The translations under genes and the position numbers were made by a program. The notes under the pieces were generated by a model, which was given only the letters and a program-made list of their open reading frames with translations, had not been told where the DNA came from and ran no database searches. From an uncultured Bacteroidales bacterium (GTDB lineage Bacteria > Bacteroidota > Bacteroidia > Bacteroidales > F082), in NCBI GenBank assembly GCA_946185535.1, contig CAMHJX010000021.1, positions 1-61,415 of the forward strand: 61,415 nt of DNA. Reading direction: 5' to 3'. The first letter of the stretch is position 1. Each line of letters starts with the position of its first letter. Of the stretch, positions 42,111-51,519 are shown piece by piece.

Positions 42111-43829
42111 TTACTTGATTTCAACACCGATAGGCGTTTCAAGGGTCTTGGTCTTACCATCGTTACCACGCACTTGGATAGCCGTGAACTGGAACATGTC
42201 GCCCACGTTGGAACCACTGATGGCATTCTTGATTTCATCAGTGAACGCGCCACTGCTAGCCTTGGCTTCCTTGGTGGTACCAGCCTTGGTCTTGTAACGG
42301 AAGGTATAACCGACCACGTCGTACTTAACGCCATCGAAGTCAAAGTCTTTCATCTCAGCTTCCACACGGTTGGCAGCAAGCAGAGCGCTCTTCGACACCT
42401 GTCCGTTGACAACGTTACGGATAAGAGCCTGAGGTTTGGGCAGGTCTTTCACACGGAACTTCATGCTACCCAAGCTTGAGCCGGCAGAACTAACATTGAT
42501 AGTCACTTCGTTGGCATCACCCGGACGCAAATTGTAGGTACCGTTACCCGTTCTGGTCAGAGAACCGTTGCTGGCCGTGGCACTGATTTCGCCACCAACA
42601 CCGCCACCGACGGCAATCGGGTTGTCGATACCGCGATAGACGACGTTCATCTTGGTGGCCGAAACACTCACCGCAGGAGGAGCCACTGTGAAGGCACCTT
42701 CAAACGGGAATTCTTCAATTTGGTTGGTGGCAGGATCCAACATGTCAATGACACCAGTGTATTTGTGCGAGCCAACGCCAACATTCCATTCCAACGGAAT
42801 CACGCCTTGGGCATTGCTGGTGTATTCTTTTTCGGCACCGCCATCGAGTTTGACACGAGCGGTCAGTTGTGAGTTCTTCCAAGCAGTCACCATGGCCTGA
42901 GCCTTATAGGTCTGGCCAGAGAGGAGGTAACCACTTTCAGCAAACACACGGGCACCAATCTCATCGAAGGTGAAGTCTTGGGCATGGATGTTGGTCATCA
43001 ATTGGGTGACAGCATTCAACTCAGCGGTTTCAGCCTCGGAGATAATCTTGTTCAACAAGGTGACGTCAGCAACCAACACCGTGTGGTGGAAGTTGTGGTA
43101 CTCCCAGCTGTCTTGCACTGGGTCGGTCACACCAGGATAGTAGCCGATTTTAGCACCATAATACTCACCTTCAAGCGGAAGTCTCTTAAGTTGGGCATCC
43201 TTATAGCCGTTTTCCTCAAGATAAGCTTTCGTTCCATAGATACTGTCAGTAATCAAGCCGATTTCGTGAATGTGCTGAGGTCCCATAGCTTTGACCACTT
43301 CACCACGGAAACGTCTGATCTTCTCTGAAAGTTCGTAAGCCTTACCGCCACTGCTGGGACCTTCTGGGTCACCCATCATATAAGCAGTAGGTTTGTTGTA
43401 GTTGTCTCTCGATTTGACCTTCGAGGTGTTGATATCGTAAATCTTACGACCATTACGGACAGTATCAGCTGATTTCAGCAGACCGTCGGTGAGAGCAGTA
43501 GTGGCATCCTTCGCCTCAATCTTCTTCACCAAGTCCCACTTGAGGGCCTCGACGTAGTTGATGAGGTCGGTGGCTTCCTCTCTCAGGGCTTGAGCCTGTT
43601 CCCAATAAGGACCGACTTTTTCCTGATCCAAGCCATACTGTTCCTCGAAAGCAGCATATTTCTGATTAATCTGATTCGAAAGTGTAATGTTTGTGGTCTG
43701 AACACCACTATTCACTGTGTCGAAGGCATCCAAGATGTCCTTCGAGACATTCATGGCTAACAAGGCAGTGTAGACCAGGTACATCATACCGATCATTTTC
43801 TGTCTTGGGGTTTCTTTTGCGCCTGACAT
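42111..43829 (-). CDS. gldM: T9SS component GldM/PorM
   Basis: 572 residues. A short cytoplasmic N-terminus leads to one membrane helix (~12-28, MIGMMYLVYTALLAMNV), followed by the long periplasmic rod of domains (SYYGAK-like YYGAKIGYYPG, PPAVSVSATKMNVVYRGIDNPIAV). PorM couples the inner-membrane motor GldL to the PorKN ring. Confidence 0.96.
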   Translation of the reverse strand: MSGAKETPRQKMIGMMYLVYTALLAMNVSKDILDAFDTVNSGVQTTNITLSNQINQKYAAFEEQYGLDQEKVGPYWEQAQALREEATDLINYVEALKWDLVKKIEAKDATTALTDGLLKSADTVRNGRKIYDINTSKVKSRDNYNKPTAYMMGDPEGPSSGGKAYELSEKIRRFRGEVVKAMGPQHIHEIGLITDSIYGTKAYLEENGYKDAQLKRLPLEGEYYGAKIGYYPGVTDPVQDSWEYHNFHHTVLVADVTLLNKIISEAETAELNAVTQLMTNIHAQDFTFDEIGARVFAESGYLLSGQTYKAQAMVTAWKNSQLTARVKLDGGAEKEYTSNAQGVIPLEWNVGVGSHKYTGVIDMLDPATNQIEEFPFEGAFTVAPPAVSVSATKMNVVYRGIDNPIAVGGGVGGEISATASNGSLTRTGNGTYNLRPGDANEVTINVSSAGSSLGSMKFRVKDLPKPQALIRNVVNGQVSKSALLAANRVEAEMKDFDFDGVKYDVVGYTFRYKTKAGTTKEAKASSGAFTDEIKNAISGSNVGDMFQFTAIQVRGNDGKTKTLETPIGVEIK

Positions 43830-43873
43830 AATTTTACTCCTTTTTTATATTAAACAATCAGGTTTGAGTAGAA

Positions 43874-44722
43874 TTATGCCTTGATGTTCATTGCTGACAA
43901 CATTCCACCATAGACATTGTTCAAAGCGGACAAGCGCTGTTGCAACTGGGTCAACTGTTGATTGAGTTGGCCGGCGTTCTGTGATGAAGCGTTGAGGTTA
44001 TCCATGTACTTGTTCATAGTTTCGGTCAACTTCTTGCTGGCAGCTGAAGTCTGCTCGGCACCTTGGAGCTGGAGCTCGTAGATGGAGTTGAGCGAGGTCA
44101 TGCTGTTAGCAACCTTCTTGATGGTGTTGGCATCGAGGGCGCTGAAGTCGAGCTTGCCCAAAGAATCAGAAAGTTTCTGGTTGGTCTGGACGTATGCGTT
44201 CGAGAAGTCGGCGATTGACTTCGTGGCGCGATCCATAGCGTTGGCATAGTTGGTGGTAGCAGCCATAGCATTGGAGATGTCGGCCATCTGACCAGCGTTC
44301 TCAGCCAGTTTGTCAATACCTCTACCGAGTTTCTTGAAGGTATCTTCGCTGACGTTCATCTTTTCAAACATCTTGCTTAACATGGCTTCTTCAGCATCAG
44401 TGACAGCAGGCTTACCGGCAGCACCACCGCTTGTGGCAAATTGTGTACGCGTCTTTCCATCCCAATCCTCTTCGAGTTCAACGAAAACATTGTCCCATGC
44501 ATAGTCGACATGCTGAGGCTCAAAAGCCGACATGAAGAAAATCAATGCTTCGATACCCAGACCGAGAGCCAACATGAAGTCAGCACCGGGAATGTGGGTC
44601 AGTTTAAAATATGCACCGATCATAACCACGGAAGCACCCCAACCATAGAGGTAGCCCATAAAGGTTTTAAACTTTCTCGAAACGAGGAATTGTTGAAATT
44701 TGCTTAGTTCTTTTTTTGCCAT
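43874..44722 (-). CDS. gldL: T9SS motor component GldL/PorL
   Basis: 282 residues. Two membrane helices (~20-38 and ~49-67) with a glutamate, E58, in the second, where GldL proteins carry the proton-coupling residue. The rest is a long cytoplasmic coiled region ending NNVYGGMLSAMNIKA. With GldM it forms the proton-driven rotary motor of T9SS. Confidence 0.95.
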   Translation of the reverse strand: MAKKELSKFQQFLVSRKFKTFMGYLYGWGASVVMIGAYFKLTHIPGADFMLALGLGIEALIFFMSAFEPQHVDYAWDNVFVELEEDWDGKTRTQFATSGGAAGKPAVTDAEEAMLSKMFEKMNVSEDTFKKLGRGIDKLAENAGQMADISNAMAATTNYANAMDRATKSIADFSNAYVQTNQKLSDSLGKLDFSALDANTIKKVANSMTSLNSIYELQLQGAEQTSAASKKLTETMNKYMDNLNASSQNAGQLNQQLTQLQQRLSALNNVYGGMLSAMNIKA

Positions 44723-44788
44723 GACAATTGTAATTTAAAAGATTGTTATTCTGTTATTTTTTAATTTAATTTGTTGATTTCTTGATAA

Positions 44789-46198
44789 TTATCTATAAAC
44801 CCTCGACAATCTCGGGTTGTCGCCCTTGTTGCGGCCTAAGTAAGGCTGGATGCAACGGAAGCCCGTGTAGCAATTGGCAGTATCTTGGTACTGATAGTCG
44901 CGAGTGGTAACTTGCATATAGTAGGACACATCCTTCCAAGAACCGCCACGGACAACCTTACGCTTCATGACCGGCGGGTCATCGTTCTTAGCGTTATAGG
45001 TGTAGTTCGGGTTCATGTCCCAAGTGAAATTGTAGGAATTGGGGTCGTAGGCAGTGTTGGTCCATTCGGCCACATTACCAGCCATGTCATAGAGGCCCCA
45101 GCCATTGGGAGGATAGCAGCCCACCACGAGGGTGCGCAGACCACCGTCGGCGAGGTAGTTACCTCTTCTTGGCTTGAAGTTGGCCAGGAAGCAGCCCTTG
45201 GCATTGCTAGCATTGGGACCACCCCACGGATAAGGATTCAGCATCTTGCCTCCACGAGCAGCCCATTCCCATTCAGCCTCGGTGGGCAAGCGGAACTCCG
45301 ACACATCAACATCCTTCTTCGAACGCATGTAGGAGTTGAGCAACTCGGTACGCCACACACAGAAGGCACGAGCCTGCTGCCATGTGACACCCACTACTGG
45401 ATAGTTGTCGTAGGCCGGATGCCAGAAATACTTCTCAGTCATCGGGTCGTTGAATGAATAACTATAGTCGTGGATCCAGCAAAGCGTGTCAGGATACACA
45501 TTAATGACCTCAGCACGGGCATAAACCGAACGATCAGTGTAACCCTGCTTACGGTTCGACCAAGCACCCTTACGGTCGACATTAATGCCTGCGTCGGCCT
45601 CTCCCAACGAATAGTCGTTCGGTGCTAATTTGCCATCGGCAAAGTCCTTCTTTGCAGCGGCCACCATGTCGAACCAGAAATAGGAATAATACAACTTCCT
45701 GGTATCAATTTCCTTACGGCGGAAATATCTCTCATGTTCAGGGAGATACATCGGCTCAAGAGCCTCGCGTACATCCTGCTCTTTGCTGTTCCAGTCGAGT
45801 TTTTCTTTCCAGTTCAGCCTCGGCGGGTCATACACCTCACCCGTTTTGCTCTCGGTGATGGCGAAACGATCCGGGAATTGGTCGGCAAGAATTCTTCTTG
45901 CGATAGAGTCTCTTACCCAATATACGAATTGGCGATACTCATTATTGGTGATTTCGGTCTCGTCCATAAAGAACGCCGAAACCGAAACTGTTTTGGGCTC
46001 ATTGAGATAAGAACCGGTGATGTCTTCACCACCTGCACCCATCGTAAAACTGCCCTGCGGGACAAAAACCATCCCGTAAGGATCCGGTTGATTGAAGGTC
46101 TTATTTGACTTACGCACTCCAACCAACTCGCCTTGGTTTGAATTGCCGCAGGCTGTGAGCAGCAACGCTACGGAAAACATGAACAATAGTCTTTTCAT
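44789..46198 (-). CDS. gldK: T9SS lipoprotein GldK/PorK
   Basis: 469 residues. Lipobox LLTAC (Cys17), then a formylglycine-generating-enzyme (SUMF1)-like fold: MVFVPQGSFTMGA, FFMDETEITNNEYRQFVYW, RLPTEAEWEWAARGG, GLYDMAGNVAEWT, RKVVRGGSW. The fold is structural here. PorK forms the outer-membrane-associated ring with PorN. Confidence 0.96.
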   Translation of the reverse strand: MKRLLFMFSVALLLTACGNSNQGELVGVRKSNKTFNQPDPYGMVFVPQGSFTMGAGGEDITGSYLNEPKTVSVSAFFMDETEITNNEYRQFVYWVRDSIARRILADQFPDRFAITESKTGEVYDPPRLNWKEKLDWNSKEQDVREALEPMYLPEHERYFRRKEIDTRKLYYSYFWFDMVAAAKKDFADGKLAPNDYSLGEADAGINVDRKGAWSNRKQGYTDRSVYARAEVINVYPDTLCWIHDYSYSFNDPMTEKYFWHPAYDNYPVVGVTWQQARAFCVWRTELLNSYMRSKKDVDVSEFRLPTEAEWEWAARGGKMLNPYPWGGPNASNAKGCFLANFKPRRGNYLADGGLRTLVVGCYPPNGWGLYDMAGNVAEWTNTAYDPNSYNFTWDMNPNYTYNAKNDDPPVMKRKVVRGGSWKDVSYYMQVTTRDYQYQDTANCYTGFRCIQPYLGRNKGDNPRLSRVYR

Positions 46199-46406
46199 CT
46201 TCTTGACAATGATATGATTACTATTTATTTTTCTTTATTTTTTCTATTCAATCTCCCTGACATTTCAAGACAGCGATTCTTATTAAAAACCGCCAAAATT
46301 AGAAAATATTATAATCCCCTCCATTTTTTTTCCAACTTTTTTCCCTCAATTCCCTCCTAAATCATCATTAATCTATTCCAAAACGTCAACATCCTCTTCC
46401 CAAAAA

Positions 46407-47384
46407 TTACAGATAACGCACACTGCGATAGTCGCGCGGCGTCCGGTCGAGGTCAAGCTTGAAGCAATAACTCAGACCTATTTCATGTGATCCTGGCAAT
46501 CCCAAGCCCAAAGTATTAATATCGTATGAATAAGCAATGGTCAAATCCTTGATACTGATGCCCGCCATCAAACCAACGGATTCCTGAAAGCGATAGTTGA
46601 CACCCAAAGAGAACACATTATTATAAATGACACGAGCACTGGCATTGAACTGCGTCGAGGCAATATCGCTCATCACGCTGACCGACGGAACAAAGGTCAG
46701 ATAAGGAAGATCTTCAAACTGGAACGGATAGCCGGCAATCGCATAAAACGTACGGTCGGTGGTGAAACTGGCACTGGTCTCAGAGTTGTCATTCAGCGCC
46801 TCGCTCATCGATTCCAGCACATTGACGACCGAAAAGCCCAAGAAGAACGAATCGGGGATTTGCCAGAACAAGCCAACATTGAAGTCGAACATCATGGCAC
46901 TTTCTTCGCCCAAGCCCGCCAAAATCGGGTCACCCTCCTGATTGGGGTGCAACTGTCCGAAATCGACGGAGCGGTTAAGCAAGGTGCCCGCCACGCCAAT
47001 GCCAAGAGTAGAGCCTCCAAGGTCCATGTGGTAGGAATAGCCCAAGCCCACATTGACATTGTTCTCAAAGCCCAACTTGTCCTGCATGATGGAAAACTCC
47101 ATGCCGCCATGCAGCTTACGGAAAGGCATGTCGCCCGACAAAAGGAAGGTCGTCGGCGCAATCTCGTTACCATCCATATCTGTGAAGCCCGCCCATTGCA
47201 TACGATAGAGACCCAACACATTAATCCCTTCGCTCATACCCGCAAATCCAGCATTGGCGTAAGCATAGGAATTCGCGTAATTGGTGAAGATGGGCGCCTG
47301 TTGTGCTTGGGCTCCCATGCCTGCCGAAAACAGCATCACAATGAGTATAACGATATGTGTTATTTTCGTCTTCAAATTCAACAA
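46407..47384 (-). CDS. porP: PorP/SprF family T9SS outer-membrane protein, probable TTG start
   Basis: 325 residues. Signal sequence KITHIVILIVMLFSAGMGAQAQ then QAPIFTNYANSYAYANAGFAG, the family start, and a barrel ending GSHEIGLSYCFKLD. PorP/SprF proteins are outer-membrane components that help anchor or export substrates and usually precede gldK. No ATG lies before the signal core; the start is TTG at 47384 (or 47381). It leads the gldKLMN genes. Confidence 0.9.
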   Translation of the reverse strand: MLNLKTKITHIVILIVMLFSAGMGAQAQQAPIFTNYANSYAYANAGFAGMSEGINVLGLYRMQWAGFTDMDGNEIAPTTFLLSGDMPFRKLHGGMEFSIMQDKLGFENNVNVGLGYSYHMDLGGSTLGIGVAGTLLNRSVDFGQLHPNQEGDPILAGLGEESAMMFDFNVGLFWQIPDSFFLGFSVVNVLESMSEALNDNSETSASFTTDRTFYAIAGYPFQFEDLPYLTFVPSVSVMSDIASTQFNASARVIYNNVFSLGVNYRFQESVGLMAGISIKDLTIAYSYDINTLGLGLPGSHEIGLSYCFKLDLDRTPRDYRSVRYL

Positions 47385-47489
47385 TACTGCTGCGATTGAA
47401 ACCGCGAATTTACGAAAATAGTATTTATCTAAACAAATTAATTTTCGAGCGGTTGAACTAATACTTTGTTTTTCAGTATGATATTTTTT

Positions 47490-48980
47490 TTATTTGAACA
47501 ATCTGATGATGTCGTTGCCATTGGCCAAGATGACCAATCCCAACACGAGGATGAGACCCACCGTTTCGGCCACTTCCATGAACTTGTCGGAGGGTTTGCG
47601 GCGCGTGATGATTTCCACCAACAGGAAAAGGATATGGCCGCCGTCCAAAGCCGGAATGGGCAAAATGTTCATCACGGCGAGGGCGATGGAGAGGAAGGCT
47701 GTCATACGCCAGAACAAGCTCCAAATCCAGGTTTCAGGGAAGATCTTGCCAATGGAGATGAAGCCGCCAACACTTTCATAGGCCTTGGTCTTGGGACTGA
47801 AAATAAGCTTCACCTGTTTCCAATAGTCACTCAACCCACTGAAGGTCTCAGAGAAACCTGCGGGAATGGCCTGGAAGAAGGTGTATTGCTTCACTGCCAT
47901 GTCAAACGACTTGACGGTGGCTCCGATGAGAGGTTGTTCGCCAAGATGCATATCCAAAGCAATCGTATCTCTTGCCCGAAGTGCCAACAGCTTGAGATCC
48001 TGATTCCTATATTTTACAATCGTATTCTTGAAATCATGGAAATAAGGCGTCGCCTCATCATTAATGCCGATGATTTGGTCACCTTTTCTCAGCCCTGCCT
48101 TACGGGCGGGGCTCACCTCCATTTTGCCATTGACCGCAATGCTATCGGCCACGCTGTCAATCACAAAAGGCAATCGGGTTGAAATAAACTCTGCATCTTG
48201 TGTGCTAAGCAAGGTAGCCGTGGCATCTTCAGGCAGTTCGACGACGACATTTTTGCCTTCACGTTCTACCTCAACGGTTTTTGCTTTGTCGATGATGATT
48301 TGCAACGGTATCTTGGCAAAGTCTTCATAATACTTGCCGTCAACAGACAATATCTTGTCGCCATCACGGAAGCCCAACTCATAACCCAAGCTATCAACCG
48401 CTATACCGTATTTGTTGACTTCGGCTGTGGGCAGGTATGTCTTACCCTCCGAGGTCAGCAGGCCAATATAGATGATGAAAGCCAACACCACATTCATGAA
48501 CACGCCTGCCACCATGATGATGAAACGCTGCCAAGCAGGTTTGCTGCGAAACTCCCACTCCTTCGGAGGCTGCTGCATCTGCGACTTGTCCATCGACTCG
48601 TCAACCATACCGGCGATTTTGTTGTAGCCGCCCAATGGGAACCAACCAATGCCGTATTCCGTCTCGTCACTGCGACGCCAGTCATCCTCGGGCAAGGTAT
48701 TCAAGTCAATAGGCTCGTAGTTCTTTTGTTTTTTTCCAGCTGCGTCTCTATATTCGGTGACAGTATATTTCTCTGGCACATTCTTCGAGAAGAACTTGAA
48801 GCGCCACTTGCCGTTCACCTTTTTGCAACGGAAAAGCGAAAAGCCCCAATCGAAGAAAAGATAGAACTTCTCGACACGGGTCTTGAAAGCTTTGGCAGCA
48901 AGGAAATGCCCTAATTCGTGGACAAAGATCAAAATGGAAAGGGAAAGGAAAAACTGTAATACCTTTATTAATATAGTCAT
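47490..48980 (-). CDS. rseP: Site-2 intramembrane zinc protease
   Basis: 496 residues. The active site HELGH is at residues 21-25 in the first membrane helix; two PDZ-like domains lie in ~185-355; the second zinc-ligand motif NILPIPALDGGH is near ~440, followed by a membrane helix. RseP-type proteases cut membrane-bound anti-sigma factors and leftover signal peptides. FecR at 14679 is a possible type of substrate, by analogy only. Confidence 0.94.
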   Translation of the reverse strand: MTILIKVLQFFLSLSILIFVHELGHFLAAKAFKTRVEKFYLFFDWGFSLFRCKKVNGKWRFKFFSKNVPEKYTVTEYRDAAGKKQKNYEPIDLNTLPEDDWRRSDETEYGIGWFPLGGYNKIAGMVDESMDKSQMQQPPKEWEFRSKPAWQRFIIMVAGVFMNVVLAFIIYIGLLTSEGKTYLPTAEVNKYGIAVDSLGYELGFRDGDKILSVDGKYYEDFAKIPLQIIIDKAKTVEVEREGKNVVVELPEDATATLLSTQDAEFISTRLPFVIDSVADSIAVNGKMEVSPARKAGLRKGDQIIGINDEATPYFHDFKNTIVKYRNQDLKLLALRARDTIALDMHLGEQPLIGATVKSFDMAVKQYTFFQAIPAGFSETFSGLSDYWKQVKLIFSPKTKAYESVGGFISIGKIFPETWIWSLFWRMTAFLSIALAVMNILPIPALDGGHILFLLVEIITRRKPSDKFMEVAETVGLILVLGLVILANGNDIIRLFK

Positions 48981-49013
48981 AGTAGGTTTTGTTTATCGTT
49001 GAAAAAAACGGCG

Positions 49014-49021
49014 CAAAGATA
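49014..49021 (-). promoter_or_regulatory. -7 element for rseP
   Basis: Minus-strand TATCTTTG followed by GCGC, 33 nt upstream of the ATG at 48980. Confidence 0.55.
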
Positions 49022-49028
49022 GTGATTT

Positions 49029-49964
49029 TTAGTTTTCGTCGGGATGATTAATGGTCATATAATCAACAGGGTTGACTGCGATACCGCTATGCCATAGTTC
49101 GAAATGCAAGTGCTCAATCTCTTCCTGGTCACCTGAGCGGCCCAAAATGGCTATGGCCTCCCCTGCCTTGACATAGTCGCCTTCTTTCTTGAGCAGCGTT
49201 GCATTATGCTTATAGACTGAGAAATAGCTGTCGGAATGTTGAATGCCCATGCAATAGCCGTTATTGATGCTCCATGTGGAGAAGACCACAGTGCCGTCGT
49301 ATGTTGCATTAATGATTTGGTCACCGTCAGAAATAATGTCGACGCCAAAATGTCCGTTATCGGGATTGAAGCCATTAATCACCGTGCCATTAATGGGGAC
49401 AAAGAAATTCTTTACCAGTGAACTCGGCTTAGTGGGCGGCAGATAGTCGGGGCCGAAGAGGTTGTATTGGTTTTGTGCCTCGTATTCAGCGCGCAACAGG
49501 CTGTCCTCCACCGATTTCTTCAGCGTAATGGTATCCGTGACGCCCTTCGGCAATGGTTCGTAAATATTCAACGATGCCAAAGTGCTATCGGCGGCAAAGT
49601 CATAGCCTTCGACGATTTTCTTCAGGTTCTCAAAGTAGACATCCTTTTTCCGCATCTCGCGACTGAGCGAATCGGCGCGAAGATTGAGTTCGTACACCTC
49701 ACGGTCCAAGCTAGTGTCAGTGTAGCCTGGGATGTATTCGCGCAAGGGTGTAAAAGCGATGATGAATGTGGTGATGACAATAAGCAGCAGAGCGATGCCG
49801 ATGATGACGAGGATCAGGTTGAGTAAGTTCAGCTTGAAGTTGAGTATGGGCCGGCCACTTTCGTCGTGCGACATCAAGAAGTCATATTTCCGGTTCAGTT
49901 TCTTCAGCGAAATATTGCGGAGCTTCGGTCTCTTCGGCTTTGTATTTTGGGGTGTTTCTGACAT
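49029..49964 (-). CDS. M23-family peptidoglycan endopeptidase
   Basis: 311 residues. One membrane helix (~48-71, LILVIIGIALLLIVITTF), a coiled segment, then an M23/LytM domain (~190-305) with metal ligands in HFGVDI and HLHFELW. It would cut peptide crosslinks in the cell wall or act as a degenerate activator. The ATG at 49964 is used; the longer frame to 50027 begins upstream of the promoter at 49995. Confidence 0.9.
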   Translation of the reverse strand: MSETPQNTKPKRPKLRNISLKKLNRKYDFLMSHDESGRPILNFKLNLLNLILVIIGIALLLIVITTFIIAFTPLREYIPGYTDTSLDREVYELNLRADSLSREMRKKDVYFENLKKIVEGYDFAADSTLASLNIYEPLPKGVTDTITLKKSVEDSLLRAEYEAQNQYNLFGPDYLPPTKPSSLVKNFFVPINGTVINGFNPDNGHFGVDIISDGDQIINATYDGTVVFSTWSINNGYCMGIQHSDSYFSVYKHNATLLKKEGDYVKAGEAIAILGRSGDQEEIEHLHFELWHSGIAVNPVDYMTINHPDEN

Positions 49965-49994
49965 TTTGCTATATGATAGGTCATTAATAACCTG

Positions 49995-50002
49995 CAAAAA
50001 TA
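49995..50002 (-). promoter_or_regulatory. -7 element for the M23 peptidase
   Basis: Minus-strand TATTTTTG followed by GCAGG, 31 nt upstream of the ATG at 49964. Confidence 0.55.
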
Positions 50003-50025
50003 GGAAAAAATTGCGACATACACGC

Positions 50026-50058
50026 AAAAAGGCCGACCGCTCACGCAGTCAGCCTTTT
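50026..50058 (-). terminator. Intrinsic terminator of the 52634-50080 operon
   Basis: Minus-strand AAAAGGCTGACTGC...GGTCGGCCTTTTT hairpin, 22 nt beyond the stop at 50080. The same GAGCAAAAG lead-in occurs at 54158-54193 and 55591-55629. Confidence 0.8.
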
Positions 50059-50079
50059 GCTCGATTTGAAAAGTGATCC

Positions 50080-51519
50080 CTATTCTTTCACCACCAACCG
50101 CTCTGTATGGTTTCTCCCTTCTGCATCCGTAATGCGCAGCAGATAAACCCCTTCCACTAAACCAGCCACATTGATTTCATTCGACCCTCGCACCGTCTTC
50201 ACCAACTGGCCAAGGGCGTTGTAAACCTGCACCTCATTAGCGATAACACCCTCAATTTTGACAACACCATTGGCAGGATTTGGGAAAACTTCAACCTTTG
50301 ATGAATTCAATTCTTTTGTACTTGTTTCTCCGTTTATTTCTGTGTTAAGAATATAAAAAATAGGATTCCTATAATTATCCATTATCATCCTTGGAATAAA
50401 GGTGGCGGTCACTTCTTCATAGTCAGAGTAATGAATTGTGTCATTGCCGACAATAAAAGTGTGATAGAGATAATCATAGGATATTGAATCCCAGACCATT
50501 GGGTTGTCAATATAATGATGACCATTGCTATAAAATGACATGTTTATGCCTGGTATTGGCGGCCCAATATTTATATATGGAGTTCCTGCATCTGTCAGCA
50601 TTCCTGTTAGAGTTATTTGCTCCTCCGTTTCCAGTTTTATCACCTCCATTGCATTGAAAGGCACACCGAAAAGATCATGATGAATTGCTTCAAAACCGCC
50701 AGCTACAACCGGAGTGTTGTTGCCAAAAGTATTCCTGATGTCATATAACGTGTACCTGTTTTGGAGGACTCCTTTGTTTGTCACATAACGGTGCATCTCT
50801 CCGTCAAATACCGAAAGATAAGGCGCTTCGCCACGAGGCCAAGAAAGGCATAGGTCGTTTTCCGTAGTAAGTGTGCCACTAATGGTCGAATCCTCCGTGT
50901 CATACGGGAGTGCATCAATCAGTTCGAAGACATAGAAAACATTGCCGTTATAGTCGGTCAAGCTATTGTTTTCGCCAACGAAGAGATACCGTTTGTCTGC
51001 CATAAGAGTCCTTCCGTTAACGACAAGAGGCATTTCCGTCTGAAGTTCTCCATCGATTGTAACGTAATATAATTCCGTCCCACTATATTTGACAAAGCTG
51101 GCTGCCGAAACAGGATTGGGTCCTGGATAGACAATGTCGCGGAAATCAAAAAAGCCAAGGATTTGTCGACGTGTTGAATTAAGGTTTTTGCTGATGTCGA
51201 TGGCTTGAAAAATCTCCCCATTCCCATCTTCCATTTCCAGAACAGTTCCCATAACCTCAATCTCGTTCCCAACCGGGATGGTGTCGTAATGGATAACCAA
51301 ATCCTCCAAATAAGGATTCGGCCAGTAGTTGTCAACCATCACATAATATGTCTCACCTTCGGAGATGATGGCAAAACGATCGTTACACACATTTTGTTCA
51401 AAGTAAGGAGCGTCAACTCTACTTACCACACCTGTGACGTTTATTTCTTGCGCTTGCATCGTCACCCCTCCTGCCATCAGCAGGAGCGCAAGCAGGGCAT
51501 AAATCTTCAAGTATTTCAT
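50080..51519 (-). CDS. Secreted T9SS protein of unknown function
   Basis: 479 residues. Signal peptide (MKYLKIYALLALLLMAGGVT..QAQ) almost identical to that of the 52683-53861 protein; the body has repeated beta segments with no family recognised; sorting domain VFPNPANGVVKIEG to TERLVVKE. ATG overlaps the upstream TGA by 4 nt (ATGA), so it is translationally coupled to the preceding gene. Confidence 0.78.
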   Translation of the reverse strand: MKYLKIYALLALLLMAGGVTMQAQEINVTGVVSRVDAPYFEQNVCNDRFAIISEGETYYVMVDNYWPNPYLEDLVIHYDTIPVGNEIEVMGTVLEMEDGNGEIFQAIDISKNLNSTRRQILGFFDFRDIVYPGPNPVSAASFVKYSGTELYYVTIDGELQTEMPLVVNGRTLMADKRYLFVGENNSLTDYNGNVFYVFELIDALPYDTEDSTISGTLTTENDLCLSWPRGEAPYLSVFDGEMHRYVTNKGVLQNRYTLYDIRNTFGNNTPVVAGGFEAIHHDLFGVPFNAMEVIKLETEEQITLTGMLTDAGTPYINIGPPIPGINMSFYSNGHHYIDNPMVWDSISYDYLYHTFIVGNDTIHYSDYEEVTATFIPRMIMDNYRNPIFYILNTEINGETSTKELNSSKVEVFPNPANGVVKIEGVIANEVQVYNALGQLVKTVRGSNEINVAGLVEGVYLLRITDAEGRNHTERLVVKE

